From Thunnus maccoyii (lineage: Eukaryota; Chordata; Actinopteri; Scombriformes; Scombridae), in NCBI RefSeq assembly GCF_910596095.1, contig NC_056553.1, positions 23,260,725 through 23,324,724 of the forward strand: a DNA stretch of 64,000 nt, read 5' to 3'. The notes under the pieces are model-generated. The model ran no database searches and was not told the origin of the DNA. It saw only the letters and a program-made list of their open reading frames with translations. The translations under genes and the position numbers were made by a program. The stretch's first letter is position 1; each line of letters starts with the position of its first letter. Of the stretch, positions 11,875-24,721 are shown piece after piece.

Positions 11875-12185
11875 TTAAATCCTACACATTAATCCTGTCT
11901 GTCTAATGAACTCAAAGAAAACTCTACTGCTCCACCCACTTGGCAGGTTCATCAAAGTTTTAATGCTGAGCTCCTGAACTCCAGTCTTCCTAAGTTCTTC
12001 CTTCATATATTGTCTTTCATGATCATACTTAGTACAATCTATGCTTGCATGCATGATAGTCTCCTCATCCAGCTGGAAAAAAATATGTGCATATATCGGT
12101 ATTGGCATCAGCAATTGGCCACAATGAGTTGGAAATATCGGCATATCGGATATCTGCAAAAAATCCAATATCGTGCATCCCGATT
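11875..12185 (-). mobile_element. LINE C-terminal remnant followed by a fish repeat end
   Basis: On the minus strand, a frame of about 60 residues runs through KYDHERQYMKEELRKTGV and ends VFFEFIRQTGL. This resembles the C-terminal tail of LINE polyproteins, in which a cysteine/tyrosine zinc-knuckle-like stretch is followed by 'F..F...TGL'. The adjoining 12090-12185 holds ATATCGGCATATCGG and ATATCGTGCATCCC, an inverted-end type common in fish DNA repeats. Both calls rest on resemblance only. Confidence 0.4.
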
Positions 12186-12599
12186 CTTTTTATTTTATCC
12201 TTAGTTGTGAAACACCTTGTAAAGTTAGTTTAGATATGAGTGCTGCAAACTATGATTACATTTCTGAGATATCATTGCTGACGATGGTTTACATGTCTAT
12301 ATAATGAATTAATGATATGGACAGTATGAAGAGCTGCACAGCCATGTGTAATGGTAATGCATAATGACAGCTGTTCTGCTGTTGGAGAACTTCACCGGTG
12401 CAACACAACTGGTGAAACTGCATTTCTACTTTCTTGTTTGTTTCGCTGACAGCTGTACAGCAGGCAGCGGACTGATATGATAACAGCTGGTTTAGGATGT
12501 ATATTCATCCATTTATGGCTCATTGTGAGAGTGGAAATGAGGTTTGGGCAAGTGTGCCCAGTTCCTCAATGACTGAGATTTATAAAACAGAATCATGTG
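12186..12599. other. Intergenic, nothing recognised
   Basis: AT-rich sequence with no long frame, no clear repeat partner elsewhere in the window, and no RNA gene. Confidence 0.4.
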
Positions 12600-13420
12600 T
12601 ATGCATGGCTTTATAAAACAATGCATGAGGTGCAGCAGTTGTTTTTACTGTGGATTCTGTGGTGCTTTTATGTGTGGAGCACTGGACCAAATGAATTTCC
12701 CTGGCTGGGATAATAAAGTTGATCTGAATCTGAATCTAAAAAACTGTCATCAAAAAGTCTCTCAGAAGTACAACAGTTGTTGTGCAACTGGCCCAGTGCC
12801 AAACTGCTATATGAAAGTTATCAGATGTGTGTTGTCACAGTAACACTAATCTTTCACCTCATATCTGTGTTGGTCATCACAGTAACACTTACAAGAGTGA
12901 CATTTTAATTCCACCATGAAACACAGCAGCAAGAAAGACACAATTTCACTTTAATGAATTCAGAGATTATTTCATAAAAGTAAAAATTATATTTCATACA
13001 TTCAAAATGTAAAGACTTGACAATGGGATTCCAGCTCTTTCTGTATGAAGGTCAGATGGACATTACTGAGCAGTATTGTCCATATCAGTGACATGATTTA
13101 GCACAATGACTGCAGTGAACTCCAAACTAGTTTGTTCCCCAGGACACAGATCAGGTAAGAAAAAAGATGCAGAAGATGGAGATTGAGAAAAAAAAACCCT
13201 AATGACTTCAAAGAAACCATTTTTTTTTTTTTTACATTTTTGCACTAATTTCAAAATGATCTTCACACTTGACTCAAAACTCTGCTTGCTGCCAATTTCA
13301 GTCTTTGACTGTCAGGTTTGGTCCTGACTTCCTGAAGTCAACAACATTTCTTGATTTTTTAACATTTTACTCAAAAAGGACTCTTACGCACAGTAAAAGA
13401 ATCCACTTTAGACCTGCCTC
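12600..13420. repeat. 5'-flank module of the receptor unit, copy 2
   Basis: Matches 1690-2510 and 56750-57890. The retroposon-like tail (AATAAAG plus repeated GAATCT) is at about 12640-12745. No receptor follows it; instead it runs into the block shared with 31268-31700 and 58040-58160. Confidence 0.65.
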
Positions 13421-14950
13421 CCCTCCCTTGTTTTTATTACTCAGTTATTTGTTTATTTAACTTGGACCATACAGATAAGCACATTACACACAGGTAATGC
13501 AATACTTTATGAATGAAAACTCTACCTAAGTTCTATTTTTGAAGAATTTGACCATGGTGTCATTTTACCTTTTAAAGTTTTTATAAAATTATTACAGTCT
13601 TGATTATAAATTTGGAGGCCTGCACCCTGATAATCACACAGTAGGATATATATTATAAATTATGGCATGCATATTAGGAGTGGGCCCGAATACAAATATG
13701 TTATTCGGCAAAGCACAAATAGTGGGTTCTTTTTTATGAATATTTGTTTCATACAGATATTTTAAAAATTATGACATGTTTGTATAAGCTGCATACTGGA
13801 CCACGATTGGCTCCAAACTAGTTGTGATGTCATAAATCATGCTCCTAGTTTCAGATGAAACAGTCTTTTAGTGCCAAACTCTGCCTTTACATCATACTGC
13901 ACATTGTAGCATAAAAATTTAAGTGAAGGAACAATAAGGAAAAACACATTTTTGGGGGGACTTTAAGCTGACTACAACTGAGTCATCAGAAAATGTATTT
14001 ACACTATACTATATGTCTAATTTCTTATAGAAACTTCTTTGGAAACAGTTGTGTGTGAAATGTAAGCAGAAGCTGGGTAGGGCACATCCTTTCACAACTG
14101 AATGTGAGAAACTAAAAGATTCAAAAAATACATGGCAGGAAATGAGTTTACATCACAAAACCATCCGACTGTGAGAAAACAGCTCAGTGGCAAATACCAC
14201 AACATACATGTATGTTACTGTGGGTGTAACCTTTACAGATCTGGGCGTTTGGACGAATGATGAATATTCTGATGACATTGTGCAAGTTTTACTAGTTCAT
14301 CACAAGCGAGATTATCTGTGAGAAACAAATTTCTTCATCTTTATCAGGAAAACGTTGAGACAGAAGCACAGACTGTAATAAACCACACCCAAAGTAGGAG
14401 GACATACTAGTATACAAATCAAACATACACTCATAACATTGATAGCATAAGAAGAATAAATCATAGATTTAATGCTGAGGACATGAAAAAATATTTATTT
14501 ATTATATACTACTATCATCAGAGTGAATTCAGTACTGAGAGACAAAAAGACATCACAAGGAATATTTTAATACAATATGTTTTTGTATTTTGATAAATAT
14601 TACATTGATGTTTCAAAAAAGACAGTTGTAGGAATATTATACAGATCATTTAGTGTTGCCTCTTTAAACTGTTGTTTCTGTAAAAAAAAAAACCCTTTAA
14701 CAACCTGGATGTATAATGCAATAATAGATAGTGGGCTGCAGGTTTCTAATGGTGAATAAAATGTAATTTTTCATGCAGTCCTGCAGCACACCTCACACTG
14801 CATTCCTAAGAATGAGCTATTATACCTATCTGAGATTTTTAAGTATGATAAGTATATAGTTTCATTTATTAAATTAATCACTTTTTAATATTAGAATTGT
14901 GCAAATTAAAAAAAATGTAGTTGATTTTTTGGGGAGACAGAATATATATA
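13421..14950. repeat. Unit flank without gene, partly shared with 31268-31700 and 57890-58160
   Basis: About 13420-13680 matches 57900-58160, and about 14205-14700 matches 31268-31700 (for example GATCTGGGCGTTTGGACGAA against GATCTGGGCGTTTTGAATGA). This ties the region to the sequence upstream of receptor C. No coding sequence or RNA gene is seen. Confidence 0.55.
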
Positions 14951-14952
14951 TA

Positions 14953-15396
14953 CAGATAGGTGACAAATTAAAGGAAAAACTGGTACAGTTCTGAATGCTT
15001 GACCCCTACAGTGAGGGGATCTGGTGACTCTGTTATGCAGTGGGGGGCATTCTGCTGGAAGTTTGGATCCACTTGTTCTGAGTCATCACCTTTATCCTAT
15101 GATGAAACATTTCTATCCTGATTGGAGTGGTTTCTTCCAGGATGACAATGTCCCAATTCATAGGGCACGAGGGGTCACTGAATGGTTTGATGAGTATGAA
15201 AATGATGTGAATCGTATGTTATGGCCTTCACAGTCACCAGATCTGAACCCAATTCAACACCTGTGGGAGATTTTGGACTGAGGTGTTGGATAGTGCTCTC
15301 CACCACCATCATCAAAACACCAAATGAGGGAATATCTTTTTGAAGAATGGTGTTCATCCCTCCAGAAGAGTTCAGAGACTTGTAGAATCAATGCCA
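14953..15396 (+). mobile_element. Tc1/mariner-type nonautonomous copy, right end lost
   Basis: The left terminal repeat CAGATAGGTGACAAATTA lies next to TA and matches the end of the complete copy at 48850-49411. Inside is a piece of Tc1-type transposase with FFQDDN and then [17 protein letters not shown], covering the second Asp and the last acidic block of the DDE/D site. The right terminal repeat is missing; sequence identity to the complete copy stops near 15396, at a microsatellite. Non-coding now. Confidence 0.8.
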
Positions 15397-15410
15397 AGGC
15401 TGACGAACAC

Positions 15411-15411
<1 letters not shown>

Positions 15412-15476
<65 letters not shown>

Positions 15477-15477
15477 G
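15412..15477. repeat. Compound microsatellite (CT)n(AT)n(AC)n
   Basis: Three dinucleotide tracts follow one another, CT to about 15441, AT to about 15463, then AC. They join a broken Tc1-like copy to a LINE end. Short frames on both strands here are low-complexity shadows. Confidence 0.9.
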
Positions 15478-15489
15478 CATGTGTGGACA

Positions 15490-16176
15490 CAGGATGCATT
15501 CAGATAAAACTGAAGTTATTGGGCTTGGCCCTAAACACCTTAGAAAGGCACCATCATATCTTGAAGAGCTCATAGTACCGTATTATCCCACTAGAACACT
15601 GCGCTCCCAGAATGCAGGCTTACTTGTGGTTCCTACAGTCTTTAAAAGTAGAATGGGAGGCAGAGCTTTCAGCTATCAGGCTCCTCTCTTGTGGAACCAT
15701 CTTCCAGATTCGATCTGGGGTGCAGACACCCTCTCTATGTTTAAGAGTAGGCTTAAAACTTTCCTTTTTGATAAAGCTTGCAGGAAACCCTGGGTTCCAG
15801 GCCGAGCCTTCGCGGTCCTTCACAGTCCTGTTGGCATCCTTCCCTGGCTGTTGCTGTTGTTGTTGTTGTTATGATTGTTATTAGAATGCCTCCCCCTTTC
15901 CCTCTTTCCCTCTTTCTTTCTCTCTCTCAACCCAACCGGTCAAAGCAGATGGCCGCCCACCAAGAGCCGGGTTCTGCTTGAGGTTTCTACCCGTTAAAGG
16001 GGAGTTTTTCCTTACCGCTGTCGCCAAGTGCTACTCATGGGGGAATTGTTGGGTCTCTGTAAATTAAAGAGTACGGTCTTGACCTGCTCCATGTGAAAAG
16101 TGCCCTGAAATTACTTTTGTTGTGATTTGGTGCTATATAAATAAAAATTGATTGATTGATTGATTGATTGATTGAT
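15490..16176 (+). mobile_element. LINE 3' end, Rex1/L2-type
   Basis: It starts with a reverse-transcriptase scrap (DKTEVIGLGPKHLR), which jumps to the C-terminal part (PTRTLRSQNAGLLVVPTV, then GGRAFSYQAPLLWNHLP and FKSRLKTFLFDKA). The 3' UTR follows, with GGGGGAATTGTTGGGTCTCT and GTGCTATATAAATAAAAATT, and an (ATTG)n tail. The segment between the two protein scraps is missing, so this is a 5'-truncated and internally deleted copy. A degenerate minus-strand version of the same 3' UTR is at 45150-45260. Confidence 0.8.
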
Positions 16177-16412
16177 GGAGCTGTTGTGATGCTGCTGCTC
16201 TACTAATGTGCTGCTTATGCTACGCCTCCTGTGTAGATGTGGTGTAACATAGGCACTGCATGTAAAAACTCAGCTTCCACTTTCATTTCACCCTTATATT
16301 GACCACTGCAATGGGGCTTTTCAATACTCTGCTGTGCTCTCAAGGTCTCAATCTTGTTTGGGACACATCCGGCCTTGTCTTTGTCAGCCAATCCCTGCTC
16401 CTTCCAGACCCA

Positions 16413-16448
<36 letters not shown>

Positions 16449-17376
16449 GCTCCATGCTGTTTAGTACTATACTTTTTTAATGTGTATGATTTTCCATTTC
16501 TAGGTAATTTCTAATCGTATACACCTCCAGGTTTATAGGTCATATAGACTGTCACCCTCCTCTTAAGATGACAATGAGGGATGTATCTATATGTACACCA
16601 TCCACTATCCTGTGGTTTCTTTATGTACCACACAGATGGAGCCAATCATGTCCATCACTGGTTACAATGAATCATCCTTTCAAAGCAGACCCCCACCAAA
16701 CCTCTTGTGTCTACCCAAGAAGGCTTCTGTGTGTGAACTGTCCTTTTCAGAGTGCTGTTTCAGTGATGGGCTTTCTATAATGGAGTCTGGTTAAGGAGCA
16801 ACAGTATGACAAGCTACAGAGGCTAATGATGACACTAATGAGGAATGCCAGTCATTGTGAAGGGATGATTTCTTCTTTGTTTCTTGCATTCCCCTGTCTC
16901 TCTTCCTCACCCTTCCTCACACTTTCTTGCCCCTCTTTTCATTCTCCCCTCATCTCATCTCACGGTGCTGTCTGGAGTTTTAGCTCCCATAATCGAGCTT
17001 GGCGGAATATAGGGTTATTAGAAAAACTGCAGAGAAGTTTGCAATTTTAACAGCCCACAGAGACACACAAATACTCACACTCAGAGTAAAAAAAGAGTAT
17101 GAAAGGGTTCAAGGGAAAGCAGCCCAACACCAATCTAGACTTTGCTGTCTAAATGTATCCTGATGTTACTGTGGTTCTAACAATCAACTGGCTAATAGGC
17201 TTTCAGTCTCCTTCCCATTCTACTTACTGGTGCTGTTTCCTGTGTAAAAGCACTGAGCCAACCACAGTCTGTGGTACTAGATTGCTCTTTGGATATTTTT
17301 GGAGTCATTTGTTATTGACAGGGAACATCTAACTCTAAAAGCTTCCAGTAAATGAAACCAGCACAGCACCTAACCA
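16177..17376. other. Intergenic, nothing recognised except a CA repeat
   Basis: A (CA)n tract lies at about 16412-16445. The rest shows no frame with recognisable similarity and no partner elsewhere in the window. It ends at the outer border of the Ngaro-like element. Confidence 0.45.
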
Positions 17377-18354
17377 TCATTTCACTAACCAAGACCACTC
17401 CTTCTAGAATATGGATTTAATGGTTTATTGGGAGTGTGATGGAAGAGCAGGGTGAAAAGGAGGAAGGATAGTTAGAGGGATGGTTGGAGAGGGAAGGATG
17501 GATGGGGGAAGGGAGAGGGTCGGGGGTGTGACGATGCGGGGGTGAGGGTCGAGGTCGTGGGATGCGGGATGAGGGGGTAGGGGTCGAAGGGATGAGGGTC
17601 GAGGGATGGGGAGAAAGAAGAGCAGGCGGGAAAGAGGGGAAGGAGGGAGTGGATAGGAGAGTGATAGATGAAAGGAGGAGAGGCGTCGACGTCGGGGAGG
17701 TAAGTGGGAACAGGGGGATGAGACTCAGGGTGGGGGTGCTGTCTCGATGATCTGGCATCTGTACGAGGCCCCCCTGTTCCTGTGTTTGAGCAGAGAAGAG
17801 AGGAAAGTTAGCGGAGAGGTCGGGTGGGAGGGACTTGCAAGCTGAGACAAAGGGGAGAGGAGCGGATATGGTGTGTCTAAATACCCTGTGGTGCGGAAAT
17901 GGGTTGCGTACAAGGCGTGGTCTTTGGTTCCCGAACTTTGTTTATAAGTCTATAAACTTCATTTCACTAACCAAGACCACTCCTTCTAGAATATGGATTT
18001 AATGGTTTATTGGGAGTGTGATGGAAGAGCAGGGTGAAAAGGAGGAAGGATAGTTAGAGGGATGGTTGGAGAGGGAAGGATGGATGGGGGAAGGGAGAGG
18101 GTCAGGGGTGTGAGGATGCGGGGGTGAGGGTCGAGGTCGTGGGATGCGGGATGAGGGGGTAGGGGTCGAAGGGATGAGGGTCGAGGGATGGGGAGAAAGA
18201 AGAGCAGGCGGGAAAGAGGGGAAGGAGGCAGTGGATATGAGAGTGATAGATGAAAGGAGGAGAGGCGTCGACGTCGGGGAGGTAAGTGGGAACAGGGGGT
18301 TGAGACTCAGGGTGGGGGTACTGTCTCGATGATCTGGCATCTGTACGAGGCCCC
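17377..18354 (-). repeat. B1-A2-B2 terminal repeats of the Ngaro-like element
   Basis: 17377-17757 and 17961-18354 are near-identical purine-rich blocks; the shared start is CATTTCACTAACCAAGACCA. Between them, from 17766 to 17960, lies a copy of the element's other end, which recurs at 22217-22352. Proline-rich frames on the minus strand are composition effects of the purine-rich repeat. Confidence 0.85.
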
Positions 18355-18714
18355 CAAAGAGACTTCAACCAGAGAGGCGAGAATGGGATTTCTTAATGTT
18401 ATCCGGGTCGTGATGGATGTAGGTATGAGAGTGGGACGAGGCTGGGCATGGTGCTCCGGGAATCGATTTAACGAAGAAATTGATTCCACTGAGGTAGGTC
18501 TGTATGGTGGAAGACTTGATCTTGAGTTGAGTGTTGGAGAATGTAATGAAGCAGGAGAGGTTAAGAATGTCCGGTGAAGGGAATGGGAGTCCGTGGGAGA
18601 CGTGAAAGGTTTTGAAGGAATTCCAGCCGGTGAGGTATGGAGATAGTGTTCGAGGGGTGACGCTGTTGATGATGTTGTCCCGTGAAGTGGTGACCAGTTG
18701 TTCCAGTTGTGGGT

Positions 18715-20584
18715 TCAGTTGTAGATTGTGGCTGAAAATGGTGGGACTGGAGTTGGAAGAGGGTTGGAGGCTGGAGCTAGTTGTCTGAATTTCTTAAACA
18801 TGAAACGAGAGAGTGAATCAGCGATTGCGTTTTTGTGGCCTGGAATGTGGAGTGCTCGGATGATGAACTGGTGCTGGGCTGAAACCAATGTGAGCTTGCG
18901 CACGAACTGCATGATGTCCAGATTGTGTGACCGGCCTTTGTTGAGGATGTCGACGACGGCGCTGTTGTCAGAGTGGATGGCGATGGTCTTTTTGGACCAT
19001 TCATGCCCCCAAAGAATGGCAGCGATGACATTTCGGGTACATTTCCGAAATGGTGGAGGAAGGGGCCAGGGAAGAGAAGTCGGGTGGCCATTCGGCAGAG
19101 AACCATCTGCCGCCGTAGTAACCACCGAAGCCGACTGAAGGGGCGGCGTCGGTGTATAGCTGGATGTCGTTGGCGTCTGTAATGTGGACGTCGTAAAAGA
19201 AGGAGATGCCGTTCCAGGAAGAGAGGAACTGGTGCCACATTTTTAGTTCCATCTTGCACGCGCTGTCTAGCGTGACGTGGTCGTGGATGGATGGGACGGC
19301 GGTGGCTATGGAGAGAAGGTGTGACAAGAAAGATCATTCCTGAGGGATGATGCGGGTGGCGTAGTTGAAATGGCCCAGCAGAGAGAGTAATTGACGTTTG
19401 GTGCATGTGTTGGCCATGAGAAAGTTTTGAATGAGTAGAGAAATGCGGTGGAGTTTCTCAGTAGGCAGAGATGCTTGGAGTGTAATGGAGTTGAGGGTGA
19501 TGCCGAGGAATTCCAAGGATGTGCTTGGGCCTTCTGTTTTCTCTGGAGACAGGGGAACGCCGAGATCAGTGAATGCGGAAATCATTGTGGTGAGACCGTA
19601 TGACGGGGGCGAAGACAGTGGCGTGACCGTGAGGAAGTCGTCAAGTAGGTGGATGACGTACGGGAGTTTATAATTGTTGGAAAGAATCCAGCAGAGGGCT
19701 TCGGACAATGAGTCGAAAATTTTTGGGCTGCTCTTGCAGCCGAAGGTTAGACGCACGGCAAAATAGTATGCGCCCTTCCAGGAGACCCCGAAGAGGTGCC
19801 AGTAGTCGGGGTGGATGGGGAGGACTTTGAAAGCACTTGTGATGTCCGCCTTGGACAACCATGCTCCCTGGCCCGCGAGGCGGATGAGGGAAATGGCGTG
19901 GTCTATGGTAGCGTATTGCATGGAAAAGTCCAGGCTGGGAATCAGGCTGTTAATGCTTGGAACAGTGGAACCGTGGGGGGACGAGAGGTCGATGATGAGC
20001 GTCTTTTTCCCAGAGTACTTCCTGGTTGCCACTCCGATTGGGCTGACTCTGGAAGACGGGAAAGGGGGGCTGGAGAAAGGGCCAATCATGAAGGCGTCAT
20101 CAACTTCTTTTTGCAGTAGTCTGTCAACTGTGGTGGGTTCAGACAGGGCTGATTGCAAGTTGTTGCATATGTGAGTGGACTCAGGCGTGGCCTGCAGACC
20201 CGGATGGAAACTGTAGGTAAAGCCCTGAATGAGGAAGTTGACGAACTGGGTGTCTGGATGGTTTTGTAGGGCGGTGGCTAGGGCGTTGATGTTAACGGGG
20301 GTATTGAGATGCTTACACAGCTGTTGCTTTGTCGGGTTGTGTGGGCATGCGGCTCTGGCGTGGGCTCCCCCGCAGAATGAACAAGTGTGGAGGAATTTGC
20401 AGCTGGAGGAGCTGCAGCCGAGGTCGTTGAAGTTATTGCAGATCATCCGTCCTCCCTGGTAGAGGACAGGTCTCCCTCTCCTGTCCGTGCCTTTGGGGAG
20501 GGGGCCGAGGATGGACGGGTGATCTAAGGCAGGTTTGGGGGTGATGGATGGTGGGGGAGCCGCCGATGGCAAGTAGTGTGGCAT
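18715..20584 (-). mobile_element. Reverse transcriptase and RNase H region of Ngaro-like copy 1
   Basis: A cysteine/histidine-rich motif (CKFLHTCSFCGGAHARAACP) lies ahead of the polymerase. The polymerase shows KADITSAFKVLPIHPDYWHL, FGCKSSPKIFDSLSEALCWI and the catalytic LLDDFLTV. The RNase H-like part shows DNSAVVDILNKGRSHNLDIM and HIPGHKNAIADSLSRF. These are typical of DIRS/Ngaro polymerases, which differ clearly from LTR-element polymerases. Treated as fossil coding sequence of the element, not as a host gene. Confidence 0.85.
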
Positions 20585-20707
20585 GGCTGGGCTTCGCTTG
20601 TCTGTTACCGAGGCACGGGGCAGGGGGGCGGAGAGGGTGCATGCTGTGGCGGGATGGGAAGGGGCGCCGCACGTTTCGCAGTGCAGAGAAGCGCGAGCTG
20701 CGAAAAC

Positions 20708-22173
20708 TCAGCAGTATAGCTCGTGGTCCAGTGTTCCCCAGTACATGCCCTGGTTGAACTGTTGGAGGTGACCGGCGGCTTGGGAGGCGAAGAGGATATG
20801 ATAGGTATAGAAACCGTTGCCGCCGAAACGCAAGGCCAGGTTGAGAATTAATGACAAGTAATCATCGAGCTCGGACCTGCGGTTGGGGAAGGCTGAACAA
20901 ATTATGTCTCTATACAATGAGAACGCAAAAGCGAACTCGGCGACTGTGAGGTCCTTGGAGCGAGCAGGAAGTGGCTGTTTAAGTTCCAAGGGGCCGAATG
21001 AGGTGAGCAGTTCCCTGGAGATGTGAGGATTAATTGATGTAGGGTGAATGAGTTGAGCGAGATCAATGTAATTACCGGTTAGGATCTGCTGCCTGAGGGT
21101 GGGAGACACGGGGGAGGGCCGGGCGGATGCTAGGGGGCGCACTGGTGGCTGGGCGGTGGCCAGGGTGTAGCTGCTGGATGGAGGTGTGGGAGCCAGGAAA
21201 AGGCCGAGGCTGGCCGTGTGTAAGGCTGTAGGATAAGGAGGTGCAGGTGCTGTAGTACAGGTAATGCTAGAGTGCGGGTGGTGGGGAGGAGGGGGGTAGG
21301 GGAGGAGACAGGGAGGGTGAAAAGAAGAAAGAGGAGGAACAGGTTGGGTGTAACTCGTGGAGCTGCTGGGGCCCGCTGTTGTTTGTGCTGTCAGAGCGGC
21401 TGCCGTGGTTGGTGCGGGTGGAGGAGCAGCTGAGGGAAGCAGGGAGGGAAGGAGCAGCAGAGATAGGAGCCAGAGAGGAGGAAGGGATGCTGGGGTGATG
21501 GGATGTATATGCGTGGGATGTAAGTGCGGCTGAAGAGAAAGTAGGAGGAGGAAATGGCTGTGGAGCAGAGAGAGCCTGCATAGGGTTAGAAGCAGACTGT
21601 ACTGGGGAGGCTGAGGTTGCTGAGGAGGAAGGTGTGCGTGTGGCGGAGCGACGTGCCGTGACGTCACGGACGTCGTCGCGCACGCGACGTCGGGAACCCG
21701 GAAGATCGTGGGAAGATAGACGGGAGAGAGTGCTGTCCTGCAGGGAGTTTGTGTATAATTTAAACAGTCTTGCCTTGTTGTCGGTGCGGTGGAAGGGAAT
21801 GTTATTTTGGCTGAGGAAATGCTTTAAGCGAGCGACGGTCCACTCGGACATGTTTGGGGCCAAGGAGCGGTCGGTACGCGCGCTGCGCGCGGTGGCTGCT
21901 CCTCTTAGGCGGGCTCCGGGATCTCGAGCGAGGCTGGGGTGAGCGTCGGGAATAAGTAGCTTCCTTCGGACGCCGAGTACGGGACCTTCCCCTGGAGCCG
22001 CTGGGGATCGAGGGCTCTACGATACCGTCGTCGACGGAGGATGAGGGCCGAGAGGCCGGGATGAGGGAAACCGAGGAGCGCAGGCGAGGCTGCCGGAAAG
22101 ATCGGACGCCGGGGGACTCCGGGACTTCGAACAAGTCCTCGTCCGAAGCGTTGAGGAGCAGTTCGAGGTCCAT
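20708..22173 (-). mobile_element. gag-like region of Ngaro-like copy 1
   Basis: Minus-strand frames here are rich in Pro, Ser, Ala and Arg. They include a conserved stretch with RQQILTGNYIDLAQLIHPTS and EFAFAFSLYRDIICSAFPNR, and end near the point where the polymerase part begins. The same stretch is recognisable in the copy at 54345-56650. This fits the first gene (gag-like) of Ngaro/DIRS elements. The start cannot be fixed from sequence alone. Confidence 0.7.
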
Positions 22174-22352
22174 GATGTGAGTAAGAAGTTTTAAGTTTAT
22201 GCTGGTGTGTCACAGGGTGCTTGCAAGCTGAGACAAAGGGGAGAGGAGCGGATATGGTGTGTCTAAATACCCTGTGGTGCGGAAATGGGTTGCGTACAAG
22301 GCGTGGTCTTTGGTTCCCGAACTTTGTTTATAAGTCTATAAACTTCATCTAA

Positions 22353-23660
22353 CCAGCACACACTTGTACATGTGCACACCTGTGCGCTTGAACAGATTTT
22401 TCTCTTCAAATGGGAGAGTCTGAAACATCAAGACTAAGTTTTTTATTTATCCATAAAGGTTCCCTTGTGATTGTGGTTGTACAGTGCTGCACAGCAATGG
22501 GCTATGAGGTCAAACGCTTTCTTAACTCCACTGTAGGAGGGTGTGACCTCTGAGGAAAACATAGTCTTCCTCAGTCTTCTTTCCCTTGACGTAGCCACCG
22601 CACTCTCCTGAGGAAGCAGTGGATGAGAGGGGGATGAAAGGAGGGAAGATGAGGGGAAGAGATAGTGGTAGTAGGAATTAAAGTAAACATGTCCCCTTGG
22701 CACTCCATTAGAATCTGCCTGCATTTGATATAAGTGGCCTAATTATGCAAAATGCCAATGGACATTATACAACATGTAATTCCGACCAAGCAATCTGATT
22801 GATCAACTAGACACTTAGAACATGCTCAAATCAGCATGACAGCGACCTAGCTGTGCTTAAATGAAAAATGCCTCATCACTAAAAATATTACTCCGTCATT
22901 CATTAGAACACTAACAACAGTCACTGCTGGGTAGACGACTGGTGGTTGACTTGCATTGCGGAAATATGTGAACTTGGCAAACTTGTTTTTTTTCTGTTGT
23001 CATTTTCAGCTGTAACTGTAACGTTTGAAGATATGTAGTTAAACACTGTGGTCCAACCTATTTGACATTCCTGTTAGTGTCATTGTTAGTGTCTTTTGTT
23101 TGTTTTGTTTTGTGGAGGGATCTGTGGTGATAACCCGGAGTGGAGTTATGGGTGGTCTTCCTTTTATGTTTGTGAAACTGGATTGAACTGAACTGATAAG
23201 GGGTTGTGGGGAAAACAAAACGGACTCTTTACCGAGTGGATTGAACTTTGAGACAGTGGGACGAGTTACACATGCACACACCCACACACACACTGTAAAA
23301 GCTGAACCCTTCTCCACTCTTAATTGTTACCCAGCATCCCCATACACAGCAAAACTTAGCCATTTTCCCTTCAGTTGAGAGTATATCTTAGGTTCCACTT
23401 TGGCATCCTCCATCAGCTGTGCCGGTGTGTCAGTGACACGGCGCTACTAGCTTAAAAATATATGTGAAGTTTGTGGATGTAGTAGACTCTGTCTATGGAA
23501 AAATTACACCATCTCGTGTAATATTGCTTAATTGCATGGTGTAATCATGAAATGTGCCAAGTGAAAAAAAAAGAGAAAACCTTGCATCCTAAGAGTGGAG
23601 TGGATTATGGCTTATTTGTGAGTGTTGATGAGTGTTAGTGGGTAGAGAAAGCAGAGAAGA
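22353..23660. other. Intergenic, no gene recognised
   Basis: Ordinary AT-rich sequence with short frames only. No terminal repeats, LINE tails or RNA genes are recognised. It leads into the CA microsatellite and L2 fragment that precede the receptor pseudogene. Confidence 0.45.
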
Positions 23661-23662
23661 GA

Positions 23663-24113
<451 letters not shown>

Positions 24114-24122
24114 AATTTGTGC

Positions 24123-24721
24123 ATCACAGTTGAGGAATCAACACTATGCGCTGCTCTCCTGTGTTGTGGTGTGGCTGGTCAGTGGTCTGGCGTGCATCCC
24201 ACAAATGATTCTCCACACAACTTTTTTGTATTCCATCAACAACAAAACATTCTGTCAGGAACATCCTGGTATCTTGACATTTATTGATGTAGAGAAGCTG
24301 AGAGATTCTAGATTTTACCTTCAACTTTTCCTTTTCTTGCTCTTTCCTCTGATTGTTATTGTGTACTGCTATGTTAGGATTGCTATCACTGTCATATCAT
24401 CCAAGATAGTTACCAAGTTCAAGACAGTCAGGCTGATATTTGTCATTGTCCTGTTGTTTTTTATATGCTGGACCCCATTCAACATTGTACAACTGATTCA
24501 TGATGATGACCCGACCTGTAAGGAAAAGCAGAGGAGGGGTTATGCACTTCAGGTCACTCGTGACATTGCCCACATTTACTTCTGCATCAGTCCAATACAT
24601 CTTCTATACATTTGTTGGGAAAAAGTTCCAGAACTACTTCAGACAGCTGCTGGTGAAACGCTTCCCAGGGTTAAAGAAGCATATTTCTGTCAGTCAGGTC
24701 AGCAGAACCAATATGAGTTGA
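24123..24721 (+). pseudogene. Receptor B: truncated, frameshifted XCR1-like pseudogene
   Basis: Homology to receptors A and C begins inside exon 2, just after the DRY region (at the residues equivalent to Val142-Arg143 of A, TTG replacing GTG). It runs to the stop codon. Exon 1, helices 1-3 and the promoter are absent; an L2 fragment lies directly upstream. A 4-base insertion (AATA, 24594-24597) shifts the frame at the start of helix 7, where A reads CISPIFY. Beyond it the homologous frame continues (FYTFVGKKFQNYFRQLLVKR) to TGA at 24719-24721. The frame before the shift stays open into the 3' UTR. Loop-2 sequon NKT and the CWTPFN motif are kept. Identity to A and C remains high, so loss is probably fairly recent. 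Confidence 0.9.

Larger units (their letters stand above)
17377..22352 (-). mobile_element. Ngaro-like tyrosine-recombinase retroelement (fossil copy 1)
   Basis: Read on the minus strand the order is A1 (about 22352-22217), gag-like region, reverse transcriptase and RNase H, an N-terminal recombinase-like part, B1 (about 18354-17961), A2 (about 17960-17766) and B2 (about 17757-17377). This split direct-repeat plan (A1...B1A2B2) is known for Ngaro and related DIRS-order elements and replaces LTRs. The two B repeats and the two A repeats differ at only a few positions, which points to a young copy. The interior is GC- and CpG-richer than its surroundings. It looks incomplete, with a small number of breaks. 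No target duplication is seen, as expected for recombinase-mediated insertion. Confidence 0.85.

Noticed and set aside
17417-18368. Long proline/serine-rich minus-strand frames
   Set aside because: They arise from the purine-rich B repeats of the Ngaro-like element and appear twice because the repeat is duplicated.
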